The notes below the pieces were generated by a model. That model saw nothing but the letters and a program-made list of their open reading frames with translations, was not told the origin of the DNA and searched no databases. A stretch of 64,000 nt of DNA from Pyrus communis (taxonomy: Eukaryota; Streptophyta; Magnoliopsida; Rosales; Rosaceae): NCBI RefSeq assembly GCF_963583255.1, contig NC_084807.1, positions 6,924,872 to 6,988,871 on the forward strand. Direction: 5' to 3'. Of this stretch, positions 1 to 10,243 are shown one piece after another. A program made the position numbers and the translations under genes. Position 1 is the stretch's first letter; every line of letters starts with the position of its first letter.

Positions 1-92
1 TGACCTTGGATGAACAAGAAATGGCCATATTTGAATGTGATCCGGATCTTCTTGCATTTGGTTCCGTGAACCCCAGCATTTCCCTTGGTTAA
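1..92 (+). pseudogene. BAHD acyltransferase, 3' end only (cut by window edge)
   Basis: The reading frame enters from outside the window (codons start at base 3) and stops at TAA 90-92. It encodes the last 29 residues of a BAHD acyltransferase and matches residues 430-460 of the intact gene at 49420-50838. Shared features are the block TLDEQEMAIFE, then LLAF and SVNPSIS. It stops earlier than the downstream gene, which runs on for about 12 more residues. Only the C-terminal tail is visible, so the HxxxD and DFGWG motifs cannot be checked. Whether the whole copy is functional cannot be decided. A poly(A) tract shortly downstream raises the possibility of a retrocopy. Confidence 0.75.
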
Positions 93-151
93 ACACTGAT
101 AGATACATGGATTCTCACTCCAGTATGTTGATTGATATCTTCCAAGTTTTC

Positions 152-171
152 AATAAAGCTATCCCCTTTGT

Positions 172-202
<31 letters not shown>
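152..202 (+). other. AATAAA signal followed by 27-A tract
   Basis: AATAAA at 152-157 is followed after 18 bases by an uninterrupted run of 27 A (176-202). This is the spacing expected between a polyadenylation signal and a poly(A) tail. It lies 60 bp after the stop codon of the BAHD fragment, so the fragment may be the end of a reverse-transcribed mRNA copy. A chance A-rich tract is the alternative. Confidence 0.5.
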
Positions 203-204
<2 letters not shown>

Positions 205-1137
205 GATTCAAATGCAAATCCAAATGCAAATCAATTTGAAAACAGTGATGTGGAGTATTGTGGTTTCCTGTTGGTTCATTTTTAATATTAAATAAATGAA
301 ATTGGTTATAATTGTCATTATTTTGTTGTTAGTGGGAAAGTATGTTTTTTTAATCATTATTTGTGGTTGGTGGAAAATAGAAATGGAGTCTTCAGCCTTT
401 CATTTTTTGTAACTCTGGGAATCTTTTTTCTTTGTTAAGTTGTGTATATTACCCTATTCATCAAGGGTAATAATAAACATATAAGTATTAGCATTTTTCC
501 CATTATCTTTTTATTTATTATCCCACTATCAAATTCTAACAACTACAATCTTTATACCTCCATACTTTCTATCTTTTACTTATATTGCCAAAGAAGGGTG
601 TTCTTTGGTGCAGCTTTGGACTCTTCTATTTTTTGTGCAAAAAGGTTTGAGTCAAACACAATTTAGTTGGGCTGCTATATTCTAGAGGGAACAAGTCAAA
701 AGGTATACTGCTGCACCGGTTTGTGAACTTTTGTAAAACCGCAGTGGGCTTGAATATCTTTAAAGAGAGTGAGATACTCCACACCTTAACCTATTTGTTT
801 ACGTGCTTCTTAGAATTTTCTTGTAATTTCCCAACATTTCCTCTTGATAATCAGGTAAAAGTGTTGTTCATATAGTTGATCCATTTAGAATAGTCGTTGG
901 AAAACAATTTGAAATATTGTAAGAACTAAGTAAAGAGTGTACAACTTGCTATATTTTCATTAAGATTGTGAAAATCACTTTCAACATTTGATGGAAAAGC
1001 TCCACTTTCAACATTGCTATACGACTTTTTTGGAATATTTATACGACCTTTCTGAAATATGAAAACATATATTGTCCACAATATAAATGAAAGTATGATC
1101 AATTTCAACATGCTTATTTATTATGATCCATTGTTAT
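203..1137. other. AT-rich stretch without recognisable gene
   Basis: Short reading frames only, with no domain I recognise on either strand. It separates the 3' BAHD fragment and poly(A) tract from the 5' BAHD fragment. No clear terminal repeats or tandem arrays were seen. Confidence 0.4.
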
Positions 1138-1295
1138 AAAACCATCATCTCCAACTCCTCATCACAATAGAATTCTTAAGCTCTCTTCTGGACAAACTTG
1201 TTCCCTCTACTTTAAGTGCAACTATCTTATGGTTATACAAAAACCCCCACGGTTTTAATTTTGCTTCCGAAACTTCAGAGACTACAAAGTTTGTG
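1138..1295 (+). pseudogene. BAHD acyltransferase 5' fragment (decayed)
   Basis: About 155 bp align with 49498-49655, codons 27 to about 78 of the intact BAHD gene. The first 41 bases are nearly identical. Similarity then continues through the region encoding the LLDQ and ILWFFPNH stretch, with small indels that shift the frame. There is no start codon and nothing homologous after about 1295, so this is a truncated, non-coding remnant. It lies downstream of the 3' fragment at 1-92 in the same orientation, so it must come from another gene copy or a rearrangement. Confidence 0.7.
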
Positions 1296-1699
1296 TTAGT
1301 GTTTGTAGGTTTTAAATCATAAAACGGGAAATTTATTTTTTAAGAAATGAAGTATGAGGGAACTGAGAATTGGAGGAGTTCGTTGCTCATTGGATCCTAT
1401 TGCATAATCATTCACACGAGTGTGTTATTTTTACAAAGGACAAAAGTGACCGTTGTGACTCCACACGAGCCAACGGGAAAAAAAAAAAAAATACCGCAAG
1501 TGAGCTAAACATGACTCACTTAAACAATTTAACTAAAATGACAGGTGGCAAAATACAAGGCAATGTGATGTTCTAATCTTAGCCATACATTGAACTAAGA
1601 ACAATACATTCATTGAGAACAAATTCAAATAAAACCAGAAGAAACCTTCAACTCCAAGCAATGTGATATGCGGACAAGTTTATTCTTCAACACTCCCTT
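1296..1699. other. Spacer, nothing recognised
   Basis: AT-rich spacer with a 14-base A run near 1480. No coding similarity recognised. Confidence 0.35.
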
Positions 1700-2770
1700 C
1701 TAAGGTTGTTGCAGATTTGACTCCAAGCATGCTCTTGAGCATATAAGAACTGTTATTTGGAAAAACTTTTGTAAAGATATCAGCCAGTTATTCCTCGGAC
1801 TTGTAGAAAACAAGATTGAATATGCTGTTTTGCAAGGTATCCCGGATGTAATGGTATTATGTGATATTGATCTTTGATGGAAGACATGATTCTTTGTCAT
1901 TGCAATGGTAGATGTGTTGTCATAGTACAAGGGAGTTGCATCAGTTTTCGCTTCTCTAACATCCTCAAGAACAAACCTTAGCCAAACTGCCTAAGTTGTA
2001 GCTTCTGAAGCACTAACATACTCAGCTTTAACAATTGACAATGCAACATTGTGTTGCTTCACAAATGCATAAGAGAAATTCCACTGCCAAATGTTATATC
2101 AGGCCTTGTTGCAGTAAGATCTAACAAACTCCTAACAATTTGCCTTTAATTGCTTTATCTGCAAGTTCACTTGCATCATCATTCTTTATCTTCTCATTCG
2201 CTACTAAAGGAATACTCACATGTTTGCAATCTTTCAAACCAAAATTTTCAAGAAGAGCCAATGCATATTTCTTTTGATTTATGAAGATTTCCATGCTCAA
2301 ATTGAATGATTATCATTCCTAGGAAGTGATATACCAATCCAAGGTCTGTCATCTCATCCATTTTCATCATGTTAGCATTGAATTCATCGATCAGTTCATA
2401 TTACTTCCAGTATACACAACGCCATCAACCTAGATGGAGACAATGAGTTATTACCTCCTTGTTTGAATTTGATGTACAAAGTGGCATCACTAGGACTTAT
2501 TTGAAAGCCACATTTAAGCAAGTACGGGTTGATCTCTTCATACCAAGCTCTAGGAGACCTTGCACAATTTATGTTTAGAACTTGGAACAATGAATCCTTT
2601 AGGATGATCCATCCACATAATTTCTTCATTTGGCACTCCATTTAAGAAGGTTGACTTAACATTAAGTTGATATAATTTCCAATCTGAGTTGCAAGTGCAA
2701 TGAGGGTCCTTATAGTGTCTAGTCTAGTAAAAGGAGAAAAAGTCGCATCGTAATCCACTTTGGCTTTTGA
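1700..2770 (-). pseudogene. Ty1/copia pol relic: RT C-terminal half and RNase H
   Basis: Read on the minus strand from 2770 downwards, this region encodes decayed copia reverse transcriptase followed by RNase H. Recognisable pieces in order are: a stretch like TRLDTIRTLIALATQ and LNVKSTFLNG; the block with APRAWYE-like residues and SDATLYIK near 2460-2560; the loop before RNase H with QKKYALALLENFG and KHVSIPL near 2200-2260; an RNase H piece with VKAEYVSASEAT near 2000; and LYYDNTSTIAMTKN near 1880-1930. Stops and frameshifts are frequent. Gag, protease and integrase are absent, as are LTRs, so this is an old fragment. It ends abruptly near 2770. Confidence 0.8.
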
Positions 2771-2789
2771 GACTCACTGCATACCGCAC

Positions 2790-2931
2790 AGTTGCACACG
2801 ATACTACATTGAGGGAAAATATTTTGATGGAGATTCACCACCATCGTTGTTCGTGTATGGAGGAGATAGAGAAGCTTGGAGACGAAGAATTTACAAGGAA
2901 ACCTCATTATCTTGAAAGGATTGGACACCAA
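2790..2931 (+). repeat. Arm 1 of a diverged inverted repeat pair
   Basis: This stretch resembles the reverse complement of 4941-5066. By eye the identity is roughly 70 percent over about 125 bp, starting at a shared CACGATACTACATTGAGGG-like motif. Both copies translate to similar peptides in the same relative frame: TTLRENILMEIHHHR here, TTLRVRTQMEIRHNR in the other arm. This hints at an old coding sequence. I do not recognise the protein. The arms lie 2.1 kb apart and could be the edges of one element or two independent insertions of one repeat. Confidence 0.5.
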
Positions 2932-3579
2932 TACATGTTTTGCACAAGGTGTCTGGCGATAAGAGAATGGGTGATGTGGTATCCTAACGAGATTTCAAAC
3001 ATTCAAACCACATGATGAACATATGGGCGAGTGTTTGAACGAAGAACCACCGCCGTCATCGTTAACAAACATCATATGAGGAATAAAATGGCAACGGAAG
3101 AGCCCTTCATCAGGTCCCCACGCCTCGTTCAGATCCAACCCCTCCGTATAGACCACATGGAAGCCTTATGAGGGGATGGATGTTATAGGACGAGTTGTAA
3201 GAACTTAGAAAATGATTAAAAGTTAGGCGAATAAGGCATATGCATCATGGTAGAAAATGGGAAGGGTTTGAAGGAAACTGCTGCTTGATGAGGCTATATA
3301 AAGGAAAACACCAAGAGATATCACCGTTGAAATTGAAGAGATGTGTATTTCGGGGTCGATATACACAAAGATTGATGATAATTAATAAAACGCGTGGAAA
3401 ACGTTACCACATAAAACGAAGGCCATCATCATTACAAAGATTATGCAATGGTAATCGAAATGACTCAACTACCCAGCTTTAAATGATGATCCCGGATGCC
3501 ATCATCATTATGCTCTAAGGCACTAGGGGGAGCCCAAGCGATTTCGCTGGATGACTATGCTTGTTTCGCAAGACACACA
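2932..3579. other. Unassigned sequence between repeat arm and LTR-like stretch
   Basis: Contains short open stretches on the plus strand only. No domain, terminal repeat or array recognised. It may belong to the same decayed element as the inverted arms. Confidence 0.35.
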
Positions 3580-4080
3580 ATTTGATCCTGATATGGACTC
3601 AATCAAATCTTATAAGTCTTGGAGATCTTACAATCTAGGAATAGGCATGTGCCACAAGTAATCACACTCTTAAGAGGATGCAATATCTACTTACTAGATA
3701 TCCTCTCAGATTCTCCCGGCTTAGAACAAGGATTCTATCCTAAAAAGGTCATTCTCCCATAGTATAAATACACTTATCTAGAGTTCATCTACGGTAATGC
3801 AATCTATACACTTGAGTTCTCTTACCCACTGCTTGAGTCTCAAATCATCCACTAACTTGACCGTTCGAGAGCCTTTGGCTGGTACACACACCCCCAGCCA
3901 AGTTTTGGCTTACAGTTGTTTAATATTTTGCAGATTGTTCCAGACTACAATGATTTATGCTCAACCATCGCTTAGGAAGGTGTACAGATTTAGTGAACAC
4001 AATGGAGTCCTAGCGACTCCGTCAGATACAGTTCCACTCAGAGCTGGTAAGTCCATGATTGGACTTTTGAGGTAACTATA
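3580..4080 (+). mobile_element. Probable retrotransposon LTR remnant
   Basis: The layout resembles the promoter half of a plant Ty3/gypsy LTR. There is a TATA-type box (TATAAATA) near 3762-3769, a leader of about 130 bp, then a segment with GACCGTTCGAGAGCC and GGTACACACACCCCC (about 3858-3895) of a kind often seen near Tat-type LTR ends. No partner LTR, primer binding site or target duplication was found. The call rests on sequence style and could be wrong. Confidence 0.3.
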
Positions 4081-4940
4081 TTCGGATCAAAATTACTTCA
4101 TCCCTAGAAAATCATGGTCCCATAATTTTTCCTAGCGATCCGTCTGAGAGGCAACTCATTCCCTTTGAGGATGGATTGCTATCCAAAGATCATGTCTTTC
4201 GGAGTAAGCTAGAATACGTATCGTTTGGTCTTCAAATTCTCAAAATTTGGTCTGGCCTATTAAAAGGAGGTAATTGATTCGTTCACGATTCCCATCCTTT
4301 ATTAACCGTCATGATGATGCACGCCTTCGTTTTGCGTGCACATCTCTAAAAAAAAAAACTATATATCTCATTGATTGGCCTTGATCTCTGTTCATGTTGA
4401 TCTAGTGACGACCTTTTGTCTTCTGCAGTGAGATCTTCTCTTGATCTGCCTTTAAATAGCCTCCCCAAATCACAATTCTCTTCACCTTATGTCATTTGTG
4501 CCATAATGTTTGTTTTTCTTTTCTTCAACCCTAGTTTTCCCTTTAGTTCTTTGCCAAAGAAAATTTTAATATCAGAAAATCATATTGCCTACTCGGAGTC
4601 CCTACACATTCTCAAAGATACCTCTTTATTTCCTACAACTCGCTTTATAATTTTCCAAGCTTTTTTCAACTCATTCTATAACATCCATCCCGATGTGGTA
4701 TTCACGATGCAAAACTTGCATTGGAGTTGATCTTCTGGATTGGCTTGTCACTCTTATGGGGATGATTCATCTCGCTTTCTTCCTCGTCAGGCGCTTGCTG
4801 ATCGTGTGATGCTTTTTTGTTCAAACACTTGCCTATGTGGAGCTCGTGTGGTTTAAGCGTTGAAGTTACACAGGGGTGTCTCTTCTCCAACCTTCTTTTT
4901 TTCTTGACTCCTTATGCAAAATCTGTATCGTAGTCAAATT
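4081..4940. other. Unassigned sequence, no gene recognised
   Basis: Contains one open stretch of about 100 codons (4416-4730, plus strand) with no recognisable domain, start context or codon pattern. An A-rich run lies near 4350. Nothing here could be assigned to a family. Confidence 0.35.
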
Positions 4941-5066
4941 CCTTTAAGGTGGTGGGATGCTCTTGTGAATTCTTTATCTCCATCTTTTTTTATTTCCTCC
5001 ACTTGTGGATGGCGATTGTGGCGGATCTCCATTTGAGTCCTCACCCTCAGCGTAGTGTCGTGCTCG
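4941..5066 (-). repeat. Arm 2 of the diverged inverted repeat pair
   Basis: Reverse-complement relative of 2790-2931. On the minus strand it has a weak open frame of about 60 codons with a charged stretch (VEEIKKDGDKEF). It is cut on its right by the left end of the chromovirus at 5130. The sequence interrupted by that insertion may therefore continue at 37393. Confidence 0.5.
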
Positions 5067-6130
5067 GAATGCAGCAAGGTGGGCGTAGCTTGCCACTGGC
5101 TTAATAGTGGTATTCTCTGTTGGATTGGATGACACACCCCAACTGGAGTTGAGACGTGCTGGCAGTCATGTGAAGGTGACGTAGCCAAGTGCGCAATAGA
5201 AGTGATAATAATAAGAATACACGCATATCAGAGCATATGTAAAATAAAATTGCAATCGAACTAACTAAGTACTAATTATACAAACAAGGAGAAGATCCCT
5301 ACTTTTATTTATGGACACGTCAGAACCACCGTGTAGTCCTCATAAGCCACCAAAGAAGAATAGCTACCTAGAATTTGGAAGGGCACAAAACAGAAGGATG
5401 AGTAGGCAAAAACAAAGCGTTTGAAAACATATTTATCTTTATGAACATAACAACCCCTGTCCGTAAAACTCGTATAGTTTCCAGAAAATACAACTATGTA
5501 GGTATGAAAACCAATGCACAAGAGCAGCGAAAACTGAAGTATGCCATGTCATGATATCTCAGCAATAATAACTGTAAGCCAGGTGTAAAACTAATATAAA
5601 ATAGTATGCCAGTCGAAGTCACCTAACGTGACCTAAACGACTGGGCCTATAACTCATCAACATATGTCTGCACATGAGTTGGAGTCACTAATGTGACCTG
5701 TACGACATGCTGGGTGGAAATAAGTACGCTTAAGTGTTACGATCAAGTGAAAGCTGTGCGATAGATCACGGGTCACCTATGAGTTGGAACCTCCTATTAA
5801 GGTCTGTGCAACAGGCTAGCACAAAAACTTGGATCCAAGGTGAGCGTGCGGTGCAGGAGGTGAACAATCACGTGAAAGCTGTGCCATGGCCTCGGGCAGG
5901 AGCACTAACACCGGGGTGCGGCATAATAAGCTCTAAATGCATAAATGCATAACAATATGCAATGCAACAAGACCAATCACATGCTAACTCACCTGAAGCT
6001 TACCTGAGACTTAGCAGCATCAAATAATATAATTCACAATTCATACTAATGCAACAATATAGTAATAAGCGGTATAGACATGGTATACAAGGCATAAATT
6101 CATTCAAAAACGTTTTCTGGAAATTGTAAA

Positions 6131-6132
<2 letters not shown>

Positions 6133-6183
<51 letters not shown>
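6133..6183. repeat. (AT)n microsatellite
   Basis: About 25 uninterrupted AT units inside the left LTR. The matching place in the right LTR (near 31245) has no expansion, so it grew after the element inserted. Confidence 0.95.
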
Positions 6184-6184
<1 letters not shown>

Positions 6185-6721
6185 CAAATGCCCACTCACT
6201 GATAAGTAGTAGGATCATAGCCCTTAGCTTCGCTTGTCCACGCTCTTCCTTGGGGTACGTCTCACCTATATGCAAAATAACTAATTTAACGTTAATTCGA
6301 TAGCACATAAACAAAGCCTAGGATTAATTCCTCAAAATTTTTTGGATGTCAGACGCGCTTTTAATTTAGAATAATTATACACAACTATCTCAACTATAGG
6401 TCGAATCATAATCTCATATCTCAAGTTTTAAAAATTACCATGCCTTATCTCAGCTTACGATGTGACTTGAGGCGGAGCATACTCCCTCACTCGAATAAAA
6501 ATATTAAAGAAATATTAATAAATTAAAGATAAATCATTTAAATATTTTAACAAAAAATATAGGACCCACCCTGTAAAACTGATCACTCTCACCCTTCTTC
6601 CCTAGCCCATCTGTCACCCCAACCTCCCCACCTCCCTCTTCGCAACCCATTTATCCACGATCGCCTTCTATGCCCACTTCAAATCCGATGCCATTAACAA
6701 TGCAACAAAACAAGGTTCGAG

Positions 6722-6888
6722 GAACAAAGCGAGTTTTAACGAAAAACTCGCGATACTATTTACTTTAACGAAAAACTACATTTTTACACTAAAAAGTCAA
6801 TTCTGGTATTATTTACTTTACCCTTTATTTTGTTCTTATTGTTTAAACTCAAAGTTTTCAAATTATTTTCATTAGTTTTCTAAAAATT
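6722..6888 (-). mobile_element. MITE-like repeat, copy 1
   Basis: The reverse complement matches 53580-53737 over its whole length of about 155 bp. The shared core includes GACTTTTTAGTGTAAAAATG and CGTTAAAGT. Both copies end in imperfect inverted motifs related to TTTTAACGAAAA. Its presence only in the left LTR helps explain why that LTR is longer than the right one. Confidence 0.6.
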
Positions 6889-8018
6889 AAAAACCAAGCC
6901 CCTTTTCTTCTTTTTCATTCCCCTGCTCTTTGTACTCACTAATCCGACCCCTCCCAAACTCCAGCGCATACCCCAAACCCTTTAAAATCTGATCCCTCCC
7001 CTCTTTCACTCTCCCTCCGATCCTCTCTGGCTCTCTCTTACGAGCCGGCCATGCGCAGGCACTTCTTTGGCACACGGGACAGAAACCCTAACGGCGTTAG
7101 GAATATTCCGTTAAAATAGTAGAATATTCCATTAAATTCTAACGGTGCTACCTGATGCCGTTAGAATATTCTGCCAACTTTGACGGAATACTCTTCTTCT
7201 TCTTTGGTGGACCTCGCCAGTCTCCGCCGTCCATCGCCGTCTGGTGCACCAATTTCTGGAAAATTTTCTAAAGCTTATAACTTTGTTATTTCTCAACCAA
7301 AATCCATGAAATTTATATGGATTTGAAGGTCTTGAAGAGTAGAACACATTCGTACCTAATAAAAGTTCAAAATCCAATGGAAAAATGGTCGAAAATTCCA
7401 TCGATACTTCCGGCCAACTCTGCAACCTTCCAAACTCGACTATACCAATGTCCACTTCACTCTAAAACTACTTCAAAGGGTTAGGAAAGTTGGATGAATA
7501 CCTTTCCAAGCCTTAAAATCTCAAAACCACACCTGGTTTGCGTCAGAGCAAACTTGACTCCTCGCTGGAGCTTTTGGTTCCTCACATTCCTGTCGTCCAT
7601 TCGATGACCTAAGTGTATAACTGAGTTCGTGAAGTCGAGAGGAGAATGATAGTGGTTTCCAAAGTCTCGATCCGTGAAAGTTTGATGATGATGGTGTATG
7701 TGGGTGTCACGGTGCAGAGAGGAGAAGGAGAGAGAAGGCTCGAGAAGAGGAGAGAGAGTGTGTACGTGCGTATGTGCGTGTGTGTCCTTCTGATTGGGCA
7801 GAAGAAGAAAATGTTAAACCTTGATTGGGCTGCTGTGAGAGAGAGAGAAAGAGGACTAATTTTTTATTGGTCCAGATGAGATAACAGCCCAAATACCTAA
7901 TTGGTCCAAGGAAATAGGAATTATGGTGATTGGTTTCTTATTTTGGTCTGTTTACACTATACGTTCATAACTTCCTTGTTACAACTCTGATTCGGTCCTA
8001 ACTCATGTTAAAGCGATC

Positions 8019-10033
8019 TGATAGGAGCATATTCATGCGACTTAAATGACTTGTTCTCGTACATTTACGTTATGTTTCTTTAGTTATTTTAGTCCTTTAT
8101 GCTTCTTTTGTGTGTTTTCAGGATCGAAAGACGTGTTTTGACGAAAGGATGCATTGTGGAGTGTTTTGGGGCCTTTTGGAGCACTATTGGGCTAAGGATG
8201 GATAGCTTATGCTTGGAGCCCAAGTGTTGGATGAAATTGAAGGCCTTGTATGCACTTGAGGACACAAAACAATGGCCCTAACCCAATTACATAACACCTT
8301 GCCATGGGCTTAACACAAACACCATTCCTTGCCATGCAAGGGGGAGCAATTTGGGTCCATTTTATGCACTTAAACCTTAGCCCAATTCCACACCATTGCA
8401 GCCAAATCCATTCTTTGCCATGCACATTCACCACCAATTCAACCACATGCACTTATTCCTCCATCGTTGCACAACATTGCAGCCACATGCACCAAAAACA
8501 CCCAATGCCGTGCACTTCCCTTGCCATTTTCAGCCATTACACTTCATCATTGCAGCCACCATTCACCCTAGTTGTCAATCACATACTTTCCCATTGTATA
8601 ATACATCCACATGCATCTTTAACCAACAAACATTGCAGCCACAACACTCAAACACACTCAATGCCGTGGGGTACCATGCAATTCCAGCAATTCCAGCTTT
8701 CCAACCTAGCCACATTCACATGCATTCACTCATAATCATTCACCAAACTTGCAGCCACATTTCCACCTATTCCTAGCTGTCATGTTCCCTCTCATTTACC
8801 TATAAATAAGCATGCATTGCAGCCACAATTCATTGATTCCATTCACAACACAACACACAACACAAACATCACATCTTTGCCGTGCATCACCTTCCATTTC
8901 TGTGCAGTTTTTCTCCTCCATTGCAGCCACTATCCAACCACTTCCCATCCCTCCAAAACACTTCACATAATCCCTAAACATCTCCTTAGACCTTGTGCTA
9001 CATCAACGAGGAAGATAAGAGGGCCTAAACGTTCATACAATTCAAGTTTGAGTTGTTGGAATGTTTAGGTGTTTCTTTGATTTCAATGTTTCATTTTAAT
9101 TTTCTTTGTTTTGTACGTATGAGGAACTAAACCCCCTTTAGCTAGGGGGTGATTCGAAACTATGTTTATGCTTTCAATATGAATTGATTACCTTTGGTTG
9201 GAATTTCATAAGTTATGAATTCAATTTGTTTAACCATTTGATTGATAACTTATTTATGTATGTTTATTGAGAGTGCACGCTTAATCTTCATGCATGAATA
9301 TGACGCTAGAATATAAGTGAGTTTCACCTAATCGTTACGAACTTATATTCACAAGTAGTGAAGGTTGCTTATAAACAATCGCGTTAAATGAATTCTTGGC
9401 ACTAGTTTCATGCTCATCATAGTAACGAATGCCTCGTCAACACTTATAGTTTTCATGATGCTTAATGATCTTTGATTGTATCTTTATTGTGCTTTTCACG
9501 TAAAGGACTTTTGAAGAATGTTGTGAATTTCGTTGCGCAAACCCATCCAATTCATTAACTTAAGGAAAACTTGACGGTTAATTTAAGCGGACCTAATTAA
9601 CCCGGAGTGTTGAGTTTCATAATTTATCGAAAGACCAACTGAAAATCATTTTGTATGCAAGTGTAACATGTGTGGAGAAGAACCCCTTGGCTATTCCATC
9701 ATCCATATTTCCATCACATTCATATTTACGTTTTGCCCTTAATTATAATCTTTCCATTTAATTTAATCTTGCCCAAACACATTTCCCCCATATTTCGTTG
9801 AGTCTTAATCATTCGTATTTGTTTTATTTTTGTGTTTTAAGTATTTGGAGTCTTGTGTACTTGTTTTGAATTCTTGTTAAGTAAGTTAAGTGTTTTAAAA
9901 GTTAGTTTTATTTATTTGAGTCAAGTGTTTAAGCACCCCTAGTTAATCCCCGGTTAGAACGATCCCTACTTACATCATTACTACAATTGTCACAAATAGG
10001 GTTTAATTTGTGTACGTATAAATCTCGTATCAA
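8019..10033 (+). repeat. 5' LTR of Athila-like element
   Basis: 2015 bp, TG...CA bounded. It has a TATA box at 8801 and seven spaced copies of TTGCAGCCA between about 8396 and 8930. Open stretches of 60-140 codons inside it recur identically in the 3' LTR and look non-coding: low complexity, rich in His, Cys, Thr and Ser. Confidence 0.95.
8801..8808 (+). promoter_or_regulatory. TATA box of Athila-like 5' LTR
   Basis: TATAAATA sits in the middle of the LTR and is repeated at 17682-17689 in the 3' LTR. It is followed by a leader that enters the primer binding site region. Likely the start site for the genomic transcript. Confidence 0.6.
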
Positions 10034-10038
10034 ATTTT

Positions 10039-10056
10039 GGCGCCGTTACCGGGGAT
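10039..10056 (+). other. Primer binding site, tRNA-Asp type
   Basis: TGGCGCCGTTACCGGGGA lies five bases after the 5' LTR. It matches the tRNA-Asp-complementary site typical of Athila elements, with one difference from the form I know (A for G at position 11). Confidence 0.85.
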
Positions 10057-10243
10057 TGGCAAAGTTGCTAATCCCTTGTCTTGAGTCTTGTTTAAATTGT
10101 TAGTTTCTGTTTTGTTTTAATTTTTTGCACCGTGTGTATGTATTTTGTTTTTGTGCCATGTGTGGCAACTTGTTTTCTTACTTGTGCCGAGTCTATTAAG
10201 TTGGTTACTTATCTTGTTTACTCTTGTGTGTAGGTACTAGTTT

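Larger units (their letters stand above)
5130..8018 (-). repeat. Chromovirus left (3') LTR, first part
   Basis: This part of the LTR is colinear with 29019-31796 plus 36613-37250 of the right LTR. It starts with TGACACACCCC at 5130 (the LTR end on the minus strand). It is split at 8018/18914 by the Athila-like insertion, whose target duplication CGATC lies at 8014-8018. Compared with the right LTR it has about 650 extra bases (roughly 6345-7045), which include a MITE-like element. It lacks about 90 bp that the right LTR has near 30245-30330. Short open stretches in it are not genes. Confidence 0.85.

Noticed and set aside
7132..7455. Minus-strand ORF of 107 codons, part of it repeated at 36525-36749
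   Set aside because: Lies in the chromovirus LTR and is interrupted in the other LTR by the copia insertion. No domain.
8099..9068. ORFs of 60-143 codons in the Athila-like LTR, also at 16889-17949
   Set aside because: They lie fully within an LTR, overlap on both strands and are low-complexity His/Thr/Ser/Cys-rich sequence. Identity between the two copies only reflects LTR identity.
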